61,454 nucleotides of DNA from Planctomycetota bacterium (GCA_029550525.1 JAKPHF010000010.1:1-61454), one strand, 5' to 3'; positions 7,181 through 16,626 are shown, numbered from the stretch's first letter. Numbers and translations are program-made. The notes: generated by a model from the sequence alone, not told the origin.

Positions 7181-7585
7181 ATGAAGATCACCACGCGAGG
7201 ACGGTACGGGCTGCGGGCCATGATCGCGCTGGCCCGCGGGTATGGCGGTCCGCCGGTGCTCATGCAGTCACTGGCCGAGGCGGAAGGTCTGTCGCGCAAG
7301 TATCTGCACACGTTGCTGTCCGGGCTGCAGCAGGCGGGGCTGGTCCGGAGCACGCGGGGCGCAGGCGGCGGGTTCCAGTTGAGCCGTCCGCCGTCTGAGA
7401 TCCGCCTGGACGAGATTCTGCGTGCGGTCGAGGGGCCGCTGTGCCTGGTGGATTGCGTGGATACGGCGGACGTGTGCGATCGCTCGCGGCGCTGCAAAGC
7501 CCGGCGAGTGTGGCGGGATCTCAGCCGCGGCATCGAGAAACTGTTGAGCGGAGTGACGTTGCAGGATGTAGTCAGTGGGACGTAG
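7181..7585 (+). CDS. Rrf2-family transcriptional regulator with an IscR-like cysteine set
   Basis: At 134 residues, it has the winged helix typical of the family: MKITTRGRYGLRAMIALAR, LAEAEGLSRKYLHTLLSGLQ as the recognition region and a GAGGGFQLSRP wing. The C-terminal part has four cysteines, Cys88, Cys92, Cys99 and Cys105. The 92/99/105 spacing is close to the IscR 92/98/104 cluster ligands, so an iron-sulfur or redox/NO sensing role is likely. It sits 67 bp upstream of the mtaB-like gene in the same direction and may control it as well as itself. The start is fixed by the promoter and operator just upstream. Confidence 0.88.
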   Translation: MKITTRGRYGLRAMIALARGYGGPPVLMQSLAEAEGLSRKYLHTLLSGLQQAGLVRSTRGAGGGFQLSRPPSEIRLDEILRAVEGPLCLVDCVDTADVCDRSRRCKARRVWRDLSRGIEKLLSGVTLQDVVSGT

Positions 7586-7620
7586 TCAGTCGTCAGTTAT
7601 CAGTGGCCAGTGGTCGGTGT
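7585..7620 (+). repeat. CAGTGGTCAGTGGCC word repeat
   Basis: The segment gtcagtcgtcagttatcagt followed by ggccagtggtc matches the family at 37245-37277. It separates the Rrf2 stop from the mtaB ribosome site. It is readable as a spurious N-terminal extension of the next gene. Confidence 0.65.
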
Positions 7621-7652
7621 GGCCGCGGGTGACGACAAATCCAGGAGGCGGC

Positions 7653-9035
7653 ATGCAAGGACAAACCACCAGGAACGGCAAGCTCGCGATCACCGACGAG
7701 TCGCAACTCGTGTTCGGGCAGTGTCCGCGGCCGGTGACGTGCGGCCGGGGACTGACCATCGGCGCGGGCACGGTCTATCCGGAATTGAACTTCACGCTGC
7801 CTCCCATGCTCGTCGAAGAGCAGTCCTGGCAGCAAGTGATCGGACATTACGATCGAATCGGGCAAGCAGTGGTCCGGCGGGCGTCGGCCTTGAACCTGCC
7901 GGGCGTGGTGCTCGAATTCGAACAGTTGCCGGCCATGACGGAGAGGCCGCAATGGGGAGCGGAGATCACTGCGATTCTGCAGAAGCATCTCCAGACGCTG
8001 CATGAAAAGACGGGAATGCCCACGGCCCTGCGGGTGACGGTCGTGGACCTTCGCGAAATGCAGCGTCCTCCCCTCTTGCGGACTGGTGCGGGCTGGGAAC
8101 GGACGCGCGAGGCGTTCATCTGTGCCGCCCAGGCCGGAGCCGATATCCTGTCCATCGAGTCGGTCGGCGGGAAGGAAGTGCACGACGAGGCGCTGACCAT
8201 GGGCGACCTGCCTGGGATCGTGTGGAGCCTCGGCTCGCTGTCGTGCCGTGACATGGCCTGGCTGTGGCAGCAGATCAGCGAGATCGCGGCCAAGTACGGC
8301 GCGGTCAGCGGCGGCGACACGGCGTGCGGATTCGGAAACACGGCCATGCAACTGGCGGGCAAGGGCATGCTGCCGTCGGTGCTGGCGGCCCTGGTGCGGG
8401 CGGCGACCATTCCGCGCAGCCTCGTTGCGTTCGAGCATGGGGCGGTGGGTCCGTCGAAGGATTGCGCCTACGAAGGGCCGGCCATGAAGGCCATCACCGG
8501 CGTGCCCATCAGCATGGAAGGTAAATCGTCGAGCTGTGCGCACTTCAGTCCGCTGGGCAATATCGCCGGGGCCGCCGCCGATCTGTGGAGCAACGAGTCG
8601 GTGCAGAACGTCCAGCTGCTCAGCGGCTCGGCGCCCGAGGCGTTTCTGGAATTGCTGGCCTATGACTGCCGGCTGTTCAACACCGCTGCCGCTCGCGGCA
8701 AGGCGACCGAATACCGCGACTGGATGGTGGCCAGCGATCTGCCGCACAGCGTCGAAGCGCTGATGCTCGAGCCCAGTTTCGTGCTGGGCGTCTCGAAGGC
8801 AGTGGTTGAGCAACAGGACGGCTACGCCCGGACGCTGGCGGCGGTACGGTTTGCTCGCGACGCCATCAATGCCGCGGTGAGTAACGGCACGACGCAGATT
8901 CCGGCCCGCGAGAAGGCATGGCTCACGCGACTGAGCGCCGCGGTGGACAGTCTGCCTGAGACTGAGGCCGAAGCCTTCGAGACCGTCGGCGCGAACTACG
9001 CCCACTTGTTCAACCGCGAGAGCTACGGGCTCTGA
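7653..9035 (+). CDS. MtaB-like methanol:corrinoid methyltransferase
   Basis: This 460-residue TIM-barrel zinc enzyme of the MtaB family, in methanogens and acetogens, transfers the methyl of methanol to a corrinoid protein. It matches that family along its length: GLTIGAGTVYPELNF, the ILSIESVGGKEV strand, VSGGDTACGFGNTAM, IPRSLVAFEHGAVGPSKDCA, ITGVPISMEGKSSSCAH, W.NESV and the NRESYGL end. The known zinc ligands Glu164/Cys220/Cys269 of Methanosarcina MtaB correspond to Glu169, Cys225 and Cys271. The ATG at 7653 is chosen because AGGAGG lies 4 bp before it; an in-frame start at 7575 would lie inside a repeat. No mtaC-like corrinoid gene is adjacent, so the real substrate could be another methoxy compound. 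Confidence 0.88.
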   Translation: MQGQTTRNGKLAITDESQLVFGQCPRPVTCGRGLTIGAGTVYPELNFTLPPMLVEEQSWQQVIGHYDRIGQAVVRRASALNLPGVVLEFEQLPAMTERPQWGAEITAILQKHLQTLHEKTGMPTALRVTVVDLREMQRPPLLRTGAGWERTREAFICAAQAGADILSIESVGGKEVHDEALTMGDLPGIVWSLGSLSCRDMAWLWQQISEIAAKYGAVSGGDTACGFGNTAMQLAGKGMLPSVLAALVRAATIPRSLVAFEHGAVGPSKDCAYEGPAMKAITGVPISMEGKSSSCAHFSPLGNIAGAAADLWSNESVQNVQLLSGSAPEAFLELLAYDCRLFNTAAARGKATEYRDWMVASDLPHSVEALMLEPSFVLGVSKAVVEQQDGYARTLAAVRFARDAINAAVSNGTTQIPAREKAWLTRLSAAVDSLPETEAEAFETVGANYAHLFNRESYGL

Positions 9036-9141
9036 GCGAAGAATCCGCAATCAAAGGATTGCGGCCTTTGCGTACGTGTTGAGCGTGCTGCACCTTCGTG
9101 CCCCTTCGGGGCGAAGCCGCGCCGCTGGCTGACGTCTTCTG

Positions 9142-10581
9142 CTACGCAGGGGCGACGGCGGCTGCGGCCGCGGAGGCCTCTTGTTGAGCTTGTTCCCATA
9201 CCTGCCGGGCGTCGTTGAGGCGGGCCTGAGCCTGGTCGAAGCTGGCGCGAGCCTTGGCGGCATCGGCTTCGGCGGCGGCCAGCGCCTGACTGGCCCGGTG
9301 AGCACGCGCGGCCGCTTGCTCGAATTGCCGTGCCCGTTCGAGCGAGGCTTGGGCCTGGCCCTGCATCCGGTCCACTCGCTCGAGCACGATCAGCAAATCA
9401 TCCAATTCTGACAAGATATTGGCACGTGCTTGTCTGAGCTGCGTTTTGATCTCGGCGACGGACGAAGTTGCAGCCGGCGTCTGAGCCTGCCGCGGGGCCC
9501 CGATCGGGTCACAGAGCACGGACGCGGCAGCCGACCCAGCTGCGGGTGTGGGATCGGCAACCGGCGGATTCGGCGCGGAATCCGCGTTCGTCGCGAGCGC
9601 AGTCGGCGGATCAGCCGGTGCGGTCTCCGGCCCGGTGGATGTGGGGAAGCGTTCGAGTTCGGTCCGGTTGTCTCCGGTCGTCTGACTGAGTTCGGCGGCC
9701 GCCGCTTCAAATGCCGAAGCGATGGCGTCGAGCTGTTCTTCCGCCGAGCTCAGTTGCTGCGTCATCTGTGCCGTGACGGCATCGAGCGTCGTTTCCAGGC
9801 CATCACCCTGCGAAGCGACACGGTCGGCGGACGCCTGCGGCTCAAAACCGGAGTCGATGGATTCATCTGGCTGGACCGGGCGAGACGACGCGCTGCAAGG
9901 TTCCTCTACACATTCGGGGGTTGCAAGATCGACGGGCTCTTGCGGCTCGGATTCGCCCCCATCGGATGCGGTCGCCGAATCGTCGGCGGCATTCACGACG
10001 GAGTCAGCCAGAGCGGCGAGAGCGGCGTCGTCAAGCTCGCCCGAACCGGTGTCGGCCAGGAGGGCCTGCAGGTCCGGATCCAGCTTGGAGACGTCGATGT
10101 CCGCCACGGACGGACTGCTCTGGGTTTCCTTTGAGGCTTGCTCGAAGGCGGCCAGGAGCGCGTCGACGTCGTCATCGCCTGAGGCGCCGAGTTGATCGAT
10201 CACATCCTGCCGAAACTCCTGCGTGTCCTTTTCAATGGAACTCATGCTTACCCCCGCTATGGCTTGCGGACACTCCTGGTCGATCCGGGCGATCGTCTGC
10301 CGGTTGACCGGCGAGAGCGCGTCGGCCAGGATCGCTCGCATGTCCTCGAGTTTGGCGATCCGGTCCGGCCCGCCGGGCGCGTCGGCGCGGTCCTGCGTCC
10401 AGAGCTCCGCGATCATGCGATCGAGGACGGCGATCAGCTCGTGCGTGGCTCCGGCGCCGAACCGACGAACCAGCTCCAGTTCGGTGCGCAGTTCGATCAG
10501 CGCGTCCAGATCGTTGGCGGTGACGGTTTGCAGTTGGCCCTGCCGAACGATTTGATAGGTTGTCGGGAACGCAAGCGGCAT
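9142..10581 (-). CDS. Large Ala/Asp-rich coiled-coil protein, function unknown
   Basis: The product is 479 residues with three parts. The first (about 1-150) is helical and ordered, with LDALIELRTELELVRRFGAG and a RIAKLEDMRAILADAL helix. The middle (about 150-370) is acidic, Pro/Ser/Ala-rich and probably disordered. The last (about 375-475) is a long Ala-rich coiled coil (RARQFEQAAARAHRASQALA onward). There is no signal peptide or membrane segment, so a cytoplasmic scaffold or filament-like role is conceivable. I recognise no family. The start (ATG at 10581) is the first Met of the ordered part. The gene converges on mtaB. Confidence 0.65.
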   Translation of the reverse strand: MPLAFPTTYQIVRQGQLQTVTANDLDALIELRTELELVRRFGAGATHELIAVLDRMIAELWTQDRADAPGGPDRIAKLEDMRAILADALSPVNRQTIARIDQECPQAIAGVSMSSIEKDTQEFRQDVIDQLGASGDDDVDALLAAFEQASKETQSSPSVADIDVSKLDPDLQALLADTGSGELDDAALAALADSVVNAADDSATASDGGESEPQEPVDLATPECVEEPCSASSRPVQPDESIDSGFEPQASADRVASQGDGLETTLDAVTAQMTQQLSSAEEQLDAIASAFEAAAAELSQTTGDNRTELERFPTSTGPETAPADPPTALATNADSAPNPPVADPTPAAGSAAASVLCDPIGAPRQAQTPAATSSVAEIKTQLRQARANILSELDDLLIVLERVDRMQGQAQASLERARQFEQAAARAHRASQALAAAEADAAKARASFDQAQARLNDARQVWEQAQQEASAAAAAVAPA

Positions 10582-10846
10582 GATGTATCCCCGGAACCCC
10601 GGACTCGCTGTCTCGTCCCATCCGCTTCACGGGCTGCCGTTTCGCACGCAGGTCCCCATAACTCCGCGCGCGGACAGCGCCGCCTGGACTCCGTATCGGT
10701 TGGATGGGGCGGCATCGTAACTTGCAGGCGAGGCCGACTCGCCCATCTCACGGTATTGGGGTATGTGCCGAATCGGAGCGGAGGTTTAGTCTGATGCGAC
10801 AATGCCGTTTATTGGTCCTGACGGCGCCGATAACACGTGGCTCCGC

Positions 10847-10955
10847 GACCACGGATGAAGAGGAAGAGTCTTCTTGGACCACGGATGACACAGACGGCCA
10901 CGGACAATGAAGAGGAGTCTTGTGGACCACGGATCACACGGACGGGCACGGATGA
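10847..10955 (+). repeat. ACCACGGATGACACGGACGG word repeat
   Basis: Three copies of a unit like accacggatgacacagacgg are separated by gaagaggaagagtctt-type spacers. A diverged copy lies at 60170-60200. Confidence 0.7.
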
Positions 10956-10990
10956 GGAAGCCCACGAGGATCATGGCCGTCTTGGTTCTT

Positions 10991-11024
10991 ACCTCAGGTC
11001 TGAAGCCTCAAGTCTCAGGCCTAT
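10991..11024 (+). repeat. CTCAGGTCTGAAGCCTCAAG word repeat
   Basis: Alternating ctcaggtct and gcctcaagtct words are present. The same family occurs at 38226-38266 and, diverged, at 60352-60382. Confidence 0.65.
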
Positions 11025-11161
11025 AGCACGCGGGGCGACAGGATGCCAGTGGATGCATCCCATCGCCCCGTTCGATGTGCTCATTCTCGCCTGGTGAGAC
11101 CTTTATTGTTCCTCGATTCGCCAGGAACGGGTAGCGGCGAAGGGCTTACCTCGCACGCCGC

Positions 11162-14100
11162 TCAGTCGGCACAGGCCGGGTCGGCCTCGATGCCGGGACC
11201 GCTCGCGCACAAGGCGAAGGACACGAAGTCGTCGTGATCCACGTCCTTGTCGCCGTCGCGATCGAAGCAGTTGCAGTTGATCGGGTCGAAACTGAGCGTG
11301 GAATCATTCGGCATCGTGATGCACACCTGGAACTTCGCGAAGTCGTCCTGATCGACGTCCTTGTCGCCGTCGACATCGGCAAAGGGCGTGTTGCAGCCGA
11401 TCACCTCGAAGGCGCTGTCCAGCACGCCCGGCGGGCAGGCGCCCGAGCAGAGAGCCAGCGTCCACTTCCCGCTTGCCGCGCCGGCGAGGTTGAACGTGAC
11501 GGTCATGGACTCTTCGCCCGCGAGCAGCATGTTGGAGGCCACGATGTCGGGCTGACCGGCCTGGACCAGACGCACCGACAGGCCCGGGTGGAAGTTGGCA
11601 CCGGTGATGGTGACGTTTTCGAGCACGTCACCCGTCGCGGCGAGCGCGGGCGAGATGCCGGTCACCACGGGACAGGCCATCTCGACGGTGGGCAGGGCGA
11701 TCATCACCGCATCGTCGGTCGCGTCTTGGACGTTGATACGCAGGGCGACGTGACCCGTGTCAGCGACCGGGTCGGTGAAGATGGGGCCGCGGAACAGTTG
11801 CCAATTAAGCGTGGCCAACCCGTCGAACGAGCCGGGACCGCGGCCAAGGAATGTCGCACCATTTACGAATACCGGATGGCCGAAGCTGAAGGTCTGACTG
11901 GTATTGTCGGTGTTGGCGGTGCGGGCGTAGACCGACACACGATAAGGCGTGTTGGGAATGAGCGGGTGTCGCGACAAATGCGTGTCCAGCCCGGCATCGC
12001 CCTCGAAGCCGGTTCGCCGAAAGATCACGGCGTTGACCGCGGGGCTGCCGGCATAAAGGGCGTTGGCCGCCACCGGCGTGATGATGCTCTCGGCGGCGGC
12101 GCCGGCGACGGCGAAGACACGCCAACGATCCGGCGTCTCACCGGTGGCCGCGTCTTCGACCGCGCCGCCCGTGCCGGCGAACTCGCGGTTGGGAACGAGC
12201 CCGTCCGCGGGCTCCTGCAGTTCGAAGGCGGGCATGGCCACGAGGACGGCGTTATCGGCACCGCCATCGTCAGTGAGCCGTATGCGGAACAGGCCGGAAT
12301 CGGCGCTCAACGTTTGGATGCCGTCGAACTCCAACTTCTGCCACGTGCCGGTAGCTACTGCCGGTATCGTGAGCGTGCTGTACGTCTCGCCATTCCGCCG
12401 AAGTTGCAGGATCAGGTCCAATGCCTGATCAGCGGCGTCGCTGTTGGCTGTCTTGACATATACCGAGCCCCGGTAGTCGCGGCCCTTCATGACCGGGAAC
12501 GGGAAGTTCAAATGGTCGAACAGAGCATCGTTGGATCCGAAGGCCGTCTGCCGCCACTCCACGGCGTTGGTGGCCGGGCTGCCCGGGAACAGGGCGTCGG
12601 CGGCCAGCGGAACGACGGCGATCTGAGCGGACGCGGGGAGGAACGGATCGATGGGCGTGAGGCCGGTGACGGTCACGTCGTCGATGAGGTACGCCCCGGC
12701 CGTCCGCTCCCCGGCTTCGTTTCTGACCCGGAGGCCCACGTTCAAACGCGTCACATTGTTGGGGATGGTCACGTCGACGACGAACTCCTCATATGCGGCG
12801 TCGGACGGATTCAGCAGCACGTCGGCGACGGTGGTGACGAAGACATTGCTGTTGTTGTATCCGGCGACGTCCAAGGCCAGCCGCGTGTCGTCGCCGCTGA
12901 CCTTGCGAGCGAAGAGGCGAACTTCGACCTGCTCACCCGGGCGGACGGCCACGAAGTTGCCTGTGATATCCAGCCCGATGTCGCGGTCGGTGCCGCCGGC
13001 GTCCTCGATGACTTCGAGCAGGGCGGCGTTGTTGCCGGCGTGAGCATCGTTGCTGAGCGTGGCCGATCCGACGGTCCCGCCGACGGAGAAGAACCGCCAG
13101 CCCAGAAGCCGGCTGTTCGAGTTTTCGAAGCCCGGATTGATCATGCGATCCAAACCGCTGGTAACGTCGATCAATTGGACGTTGTCCACGTGGACGGAAC
13201 GGTTGTCGCCCGCTCCGACATCGAGGCGGATGCTGATGCGGCCGCCGGTGTCGGACACGGTGGTGGTGCCGTAGGTCTCGAACTCGGCGCCGGGATCGAA
13301 GCTTGCGCCACGGTTGGCTGAGTTGTTCTGGAATTGCATGCCGATGTTGAACGAGGGGCTGCCACCGTAGACGCCACCGTCGCGGGCATCGGCGAGCGCC
13401 TTGTAGACGCGTTGCTGCGGCGGAATCGGAAGCCTCAGGTCCGCGGCGTCCATGTCGAGCGCCGAGTCACCGGCGGCACTGGCGCGAGCGATTTCCACGC
13501 CCATGCCCGACCGGCCGGCCGCGGCCGTGACGGTCATCTGGCCGCCGGCGCCGTTCACCGAGAAGGTGCGCCAGCCGGTGATGATGGAACCGGGAAGGAT
13601 GAAATTGCCTTCGGGTGTGGTCGTGCCCTCGGCATCGAGTTCAAAGTCGGGGTTGGGCAACACCGGCGGATCGCCTGAGCCGGTGACCGCCACGGCCCGC
13701 CATTGGTCGGGCACCGCGCCGGTGACATCGCCCACGATGGCTCCGCCGGTTCCCAGGAATTCCGGGTTGGGCACGCCGTTGGCGGCATCCGCCGGCAGGG
13801 CCGAGGGCAGGGCGATCAGGATGGCGTTGGGGCCTCCGTCATCGGGCACACGGAACGCAAGCAAGCCGCTCTTGGCTTGAGCATCCTGGAAGGCGGGGCC
13901 GGTGAACTTCTGCCAACTGCTCGTGGCGGTCAGGTTCCCCGTTGATCCGGGTTCGCGTCCCAGGAACGGCGACTTGTCGGGGGTGCGCTCATAAGCCGGG
14001 CCGCTGTAAATGGGGAACTGCATCCGGAAGGTCTGGTTGGAGTTGTCGGGGTTGGCGGTCTTGACGTACGCCGAGGCCTGATAGGTGATGCCGGGGAACA

Positions 14101-14998
14101 TCTGGAACCGCGCGAGGTCCAGATCGAGGCCCTGGTCCGTGCCGTAGGCGTCGATTTGCAGCAGGACGGCCTTGGTCGGCGCACTGCCGGGGTACAACTC
14201 ATCCGCGGCGACATCGACGATATCACAGGTTGCGGCAGCGTCGCCGACGGCGAACAGCCGCCAATCGTTCGGGACGATGCCGTTGATGGTACCGGTGCCT
14301 TCGGGGAAGCCGCCGAACGTGTATTCGAACCCCGGGTTGGCCACCGGATCGGTCGAGCCGATGATCGCAGGCAGGGCGATCAGAATGGCGTTCTCATCTC
14401 CGCCGTCATCTCTCACCCGGAAGCTGATGTGTGCGTAGGCTGCCTCGGGATCCATGAAGCTCCGCGACCGCACACGCTGCCACGTGGCGGTGGCGGTTGA
14501 CTCGATGCTGCCCCCCTCGATCGGCGCACCGGGTTCACGAAGGAGAAACTGTCCGTTCAAATCGAAAACCGGGAATCCGAACCGGTAGCGTTGGGGCGAA
14601 TTGTCGGCATTGCCGGTCCGAATGTAGAACTCGGCATGATAGCGAAGAGCTGAATTGAGGATCACGCGGGTGTTATCGTGATCCACAGCCTGATCACCGG
14701 TGAAGTTGGCGACCGCGAAGCGAATGGCTCGCGTGGCCGGGCTGCCCGGATAGAGCTCGCCCGCGGCGACCGGCACAATCTCGACGTTGGCGGCGCCACC
14801 GGCCACGGCAAACGCCCGCCAGCCGTCGGGCATCGTACCCGTGGCGTCGCCGGCCACCAGGCCGTTGGTGCCTTCGAACGTCGGGTTGGGCATCAGGCTC
14901 GGAGCCGGGCAGGTGGGTAGCTCGCCTGCGTCGGCAAGCACTACAACCGGGCTCGTCAGAATCGCAGACCACACGAGGAATTTGCAGGTTCGCGCCAT
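11162..14998 (-). CDS. Secreted four-module protein with TIG domain and dockerin-like tail
   Basis: At 1278 residues, it has a signal peptide at about 1-24 (hydrophobic core SAILTSPVVVLA). Four copies of a beta-sandwich module that looks carbohydrate-binding follow: about 36-212, 218-400, 409-440 joined to 791-925, and 934-1107. Each copy carries PNP.F.GT, a WR.FAV strand, a .LYPGSPAT turn and a DDGG..NAILIALP end. The third copy is split by about 340 residues (445-782) holding two modules of another type, closely similar to the next gene's product. A TIG/IPT domain (about 1110-1200) and two Ca-binding-like loops (DVDGDKDVDQDDF, DRDGDKDVDHDDF) end the protein, as in planctomycetal dockerin-like tails. 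No catalytic motif is seen, so a sugar-binding surface protein is the best guess. Confidence 0.85.
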   Translation of the reverse strand: MARTCKFLVWSAILTSPVVVLADAGELPTCPAPSLMPNPTFEGTNGLVAGDATGTMPDGWRAFAVAGGAANVEIVPVAAGELYPGSPATRAIRFAVANFTGDQAVDHDNTRVILNSALRYHAEFYIRTGNADNSPQRYRFGFPVFDLNGQFLLREPGAPIEGGSIESTATATWQRVRSRSFMDPEAAYAHISFRVRDDGGDENAILIALPAIIGSTDPVANPGFEYTFGGFPEGTGTINGIVPNDWRLFAVGDAAATCDIVDVAADELYPGSAPTKAVLLQIDAYGTDQGLDLDLARFQMFPGITYQASAYVKTANPDNSNQTFRMQFPIYSGPAYERTPDKSPFLGREPGSTGNLTATSSWQKFTGPAFQDAQAKSGLLAFRVPDDGGPNAILIALPSALPADAANGVPNPEFLGTGGAIVGDVTGAVPDQWRAVAVTGSGDPPVLPNPDFELDAEGTTTPEGNFILPGSIITGWRTFSVNGAGGQMTVTAAAGRSGMGVEIARASAAGDSALDMDAADLRLPIPPQQRVYKALADARDGGVYGGSPSFNIGMQFQNNSANRGASFDPGAEFETYGTTTVSDTGGRISIRLDVGAGDNRSVHVDNVQLIDVTSGLDRMINPGFENSNSRLLGWRFFSVGGTVGSATLSNDAHAGNNAALLEVIEDAGGTDRDIGLDITGNFVAVRPGEQVEVRLFARKVSGDDTRLALDVAGYNNSNVFVTTVADVLLNPSDAAYEEFVVDVTIPNNVTRLNVGLRVRNEAGERTAGAYLIDDVTVTGLTPIDPFLPASAQIAVVPLAADALFPGSPATNAVEWRQTAFGSNDALFDHLNFPFPVMKGRDYRGSVYVKTANSDAADQALDLILQLRRNGETYSTLTIPAVATGTWQKLEFDGIQTLSADSGLFRIRLTDDGGADNAVLVAMPAFELQEPADGLVPNREFAGTGGAVEDAATGETPDRWRVFAVAGAAAESIITPVAANALYAGSPAVNAVIFRRTGFEGDAGLDTHLSRHPLIPNTPYRVSVYARTANTDNTSQTFSFGHPVFVNGATFLGRGPGSFDGLATLNWQLFRGPIFTDPVADTGHVALRINVQDATDDAVMIALPTVEMACPVVTGISPALAATGDVLENVTITGANFHPGLSVRLVQAGQPDIVASNMLLAGEESMTVTFNLAGAASGKWTLALCSGACPPGVLDSAFEVIGCNTPFADVDGDKDVDQDDFAKFQVCITMPNDSTLSFDPINCNCFDRDGDKDVDHDDFVSFALCASGPGIEADPACAD

Positions 14999-15468
14999 TT
15001 TGGAGACTCCCCTTTTGACAGGTTACGTGCGCAGTCCGAGACGAACAGCCTCCGAGTGTGTACAGACCTCAACGTGTAGATAGACGACGTGTTGTGCCGG
15101 AAAACCGGGCACCCTCCTGGCCGAAACCGCTGAATCGCAGCCAGCCCTACTCGGCTGAATATTAACGACACTGCCGTCGAAATTGCAATCGAAAAATGGC
15201 CTTGGAGGCTGCACGGTGCCAGTTTTTCTCGGTCCGGTCAATGTAAAACGGTTGAATCCACTTTCAGCGTCTGATAGGCTGACTGGCGCTCGACCCTTCC
15301 CGGGCGGCGCTTCGTTCGGTGCCGGTAGACCGTTGATTCAGCGCATGCCGGCCTCTCGGGACGGGCGGCTTCAGACAAGTCTCTGCCTTTGCTCTTTCGA
15401 CAAGACGATCCGCCGATACCTGCGTGGACGACGGATTCGGCCACAGATCCAGTTGAGGAGGAGGGATC
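14999..15468. other. Divergent intergenic region between two secreted-protein genes
   Basis: These 470 bp separate the leftward 1278-aa gene from the rightward PEP-CTERM gene and must hold both promoters. I see no convincing -35/-10 pair, no gene and no repeat family here. A strong purine-rich ribosome site (gaggaggagg) precedes the ATG at 15469. Confidence 0.5.
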
Positions 15469-16626
15469 ATGACAGACACCATGGCAGTCTGCCGAAGAGC
15501 GGCGGTGCTGATCGCCGCATGTGTTGCGTTGCGCGCCGGCTTGGTCCAGGCACAGCCCAATCTACTCAGTAATGGAGATTTCGAAGCGGATGCCGAGGGC
15601 GTGACCACGCCCGGCGGTGACTTCGGCGCGCCGGGGACCATCGTGAGTGGCTGGCGTGTGTTCTCCGTGGGCGGGGCCGGCGGCCAAATGACGGTCACTG
15701 CGGCGGCCGGTCGCACCGGCAAAGGCCTGGAAGTGATTCGGCAAAACGCCTCTGGCGATTCGGCGGTGGACCTGGACGATCCCGGGATGCGGGTGGTCAT
15801 TCCGGCCGAGCCGCGGGTTTACAAGTTCACGGTGGATGCTCGCGATGGCGGGCCTTACGGCACGCCGTTGTTGAACCTCGGAGCCCAGTTCCAAAACAAC
15901 GCGTTCAACCGCGGTCACGGCTTCGACCCGGGCGCCGAATGGCAGACATTCGGCATGACCGCCCGGTCGGATGGGAACTCGGCCATGAGTGTTCGCATGG
16001 ACGTGGGCGGTGCCGGGCGGTCGGTCCATCTCGATAACGCCCGCCTGGTGGATGCCACGTACGGCGTCAACCGGATGATCAACGGCGGGTTCGAGAATTC
16101 GAGCACAGGCCTGCCGAACTGGCGGTTCTTCTCGGTCGGCGGCACGGCGGGCTCCGTCGCGCTGTCTGACGATGCGGCCAGCGGTTCCAACGCCGCGCTG
16201 TTGAGCGTGACCGCCGACGCCGGCGGGACTGATCGCGACATCGGGCTGGATATCGATCTGTTCCGGATGGCGGTGCTGGGCGGTGAAGAGCTGGAAGTGT
16301 CGTTCGCCAGCAAGAAAGTGGCGCTGAACGATACCCGGATTCGGCTGGAGATCGCCGGGTTCAATGCCGCCGGTACGTACACGGGCAGCCTGGTGAGCTT
16401 GATGTTCGATCCGGGCATGGATGCGTACGAGACCTTCCTTGTGAATACGACCGTGCCGGATCACGTGGCGTTCGTCAACGTGGCGTTCCGGGTGACGACG
16501 CCCGGGGGCGTGCGCACGTCGGGGGCATATCTGATCGACGACGTTTCGGTGATCGGCATACCCGAGCCGGTAAGCCTCCTGCTGCTGGCGGCCGGTGGAC
16601 TGGCGTTCGTGAAGCGTCGTCGATAA
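15469..16626 (+). CDS. PEP-CTERM secreted protein with two beta-sandwich modules
   Basis: The 385-residue product has a signal peptide (about 1-27, ending LVQAQ). Two related modules follow, about 28-195 (SNGDFEADAEG, GGAGGQMTVTAAAGR, QNNAFNRGHGFDPGAEWQTF) and about 200-362 (MINGGFENS, WRFFSVGGTAGS, GGTDRDIGLDID). The C-terminal sorting tail has PEP, a hydrophobic helix and an RRR end (IPEPVSLLLLAAGGLAFVKR). PEP-CTERM tails direct proteins to exosortase, often in exopolysaccharide-producing bacteria. Both modules recur, in the same order, inserted inside the upstream-facing 1278-aa protein. A gaggaggaggga site directly upstream fixes the start. It is probably first in an operon with the two following genes. 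Confidence 0.87.
   Translation: MTDTMAVCRRAAVLIAACVALRAGLVQAQPNLLSNGDFEADAEGVTTPGGDFGAPGTIVSGWRVFSVGGAGGQMTVTAAAGRTGKGLEVIRQNASGDSAVDLDDPGMRVVIPAEPRVYKFTVDARDGGPYGTPLLNLGAQFQNNAFNRGHGFDPGAEWQTFGMTARSDGNSAMSVRMDVGGAGRSVHLDNARLVDATYGVNRMINGGFENSSTGLPNWRFFSVGGTAGSVALSDDAASGSNAALLSVTADAGGTDRDIGLDIDLFRMAVLGGEELEVSFASKKVALNDTRIRLEIAGFNAAGTYTGSLVSLMFDPGMDAYETFLVNTTVPDHVAFVNVAFRVTTPGGVRTSGAYLIDDVSVIGIPEPVSLLLLAAGGLAFVKRRR

Larger units (their letters stand above)
10582..11161. other. Gene-free stretch with word repeats
   Basis: No credible gene is present in these 580 bp. The first 260 bp show nothing notable. From 10847 onward it is built of two repeat families that recur elsewhere in the window (10847-10955 and 10991-11024). 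Confidence 0.6.

Noticed and set aside
10847..10955. Possible CRISPR array
   Set aside because: The units are imperfect and only about 20 bp, the spacers are themselves repetitive, only three copies occur and no cas gene is near.
11234..13321. 695-codon plus-strand frame opposite the 1278-aa gene
   Set aside because: It is a high-GC antisense shadow. The minus-strand protein shows repeated modules, a signal peptide and Ca-loops.
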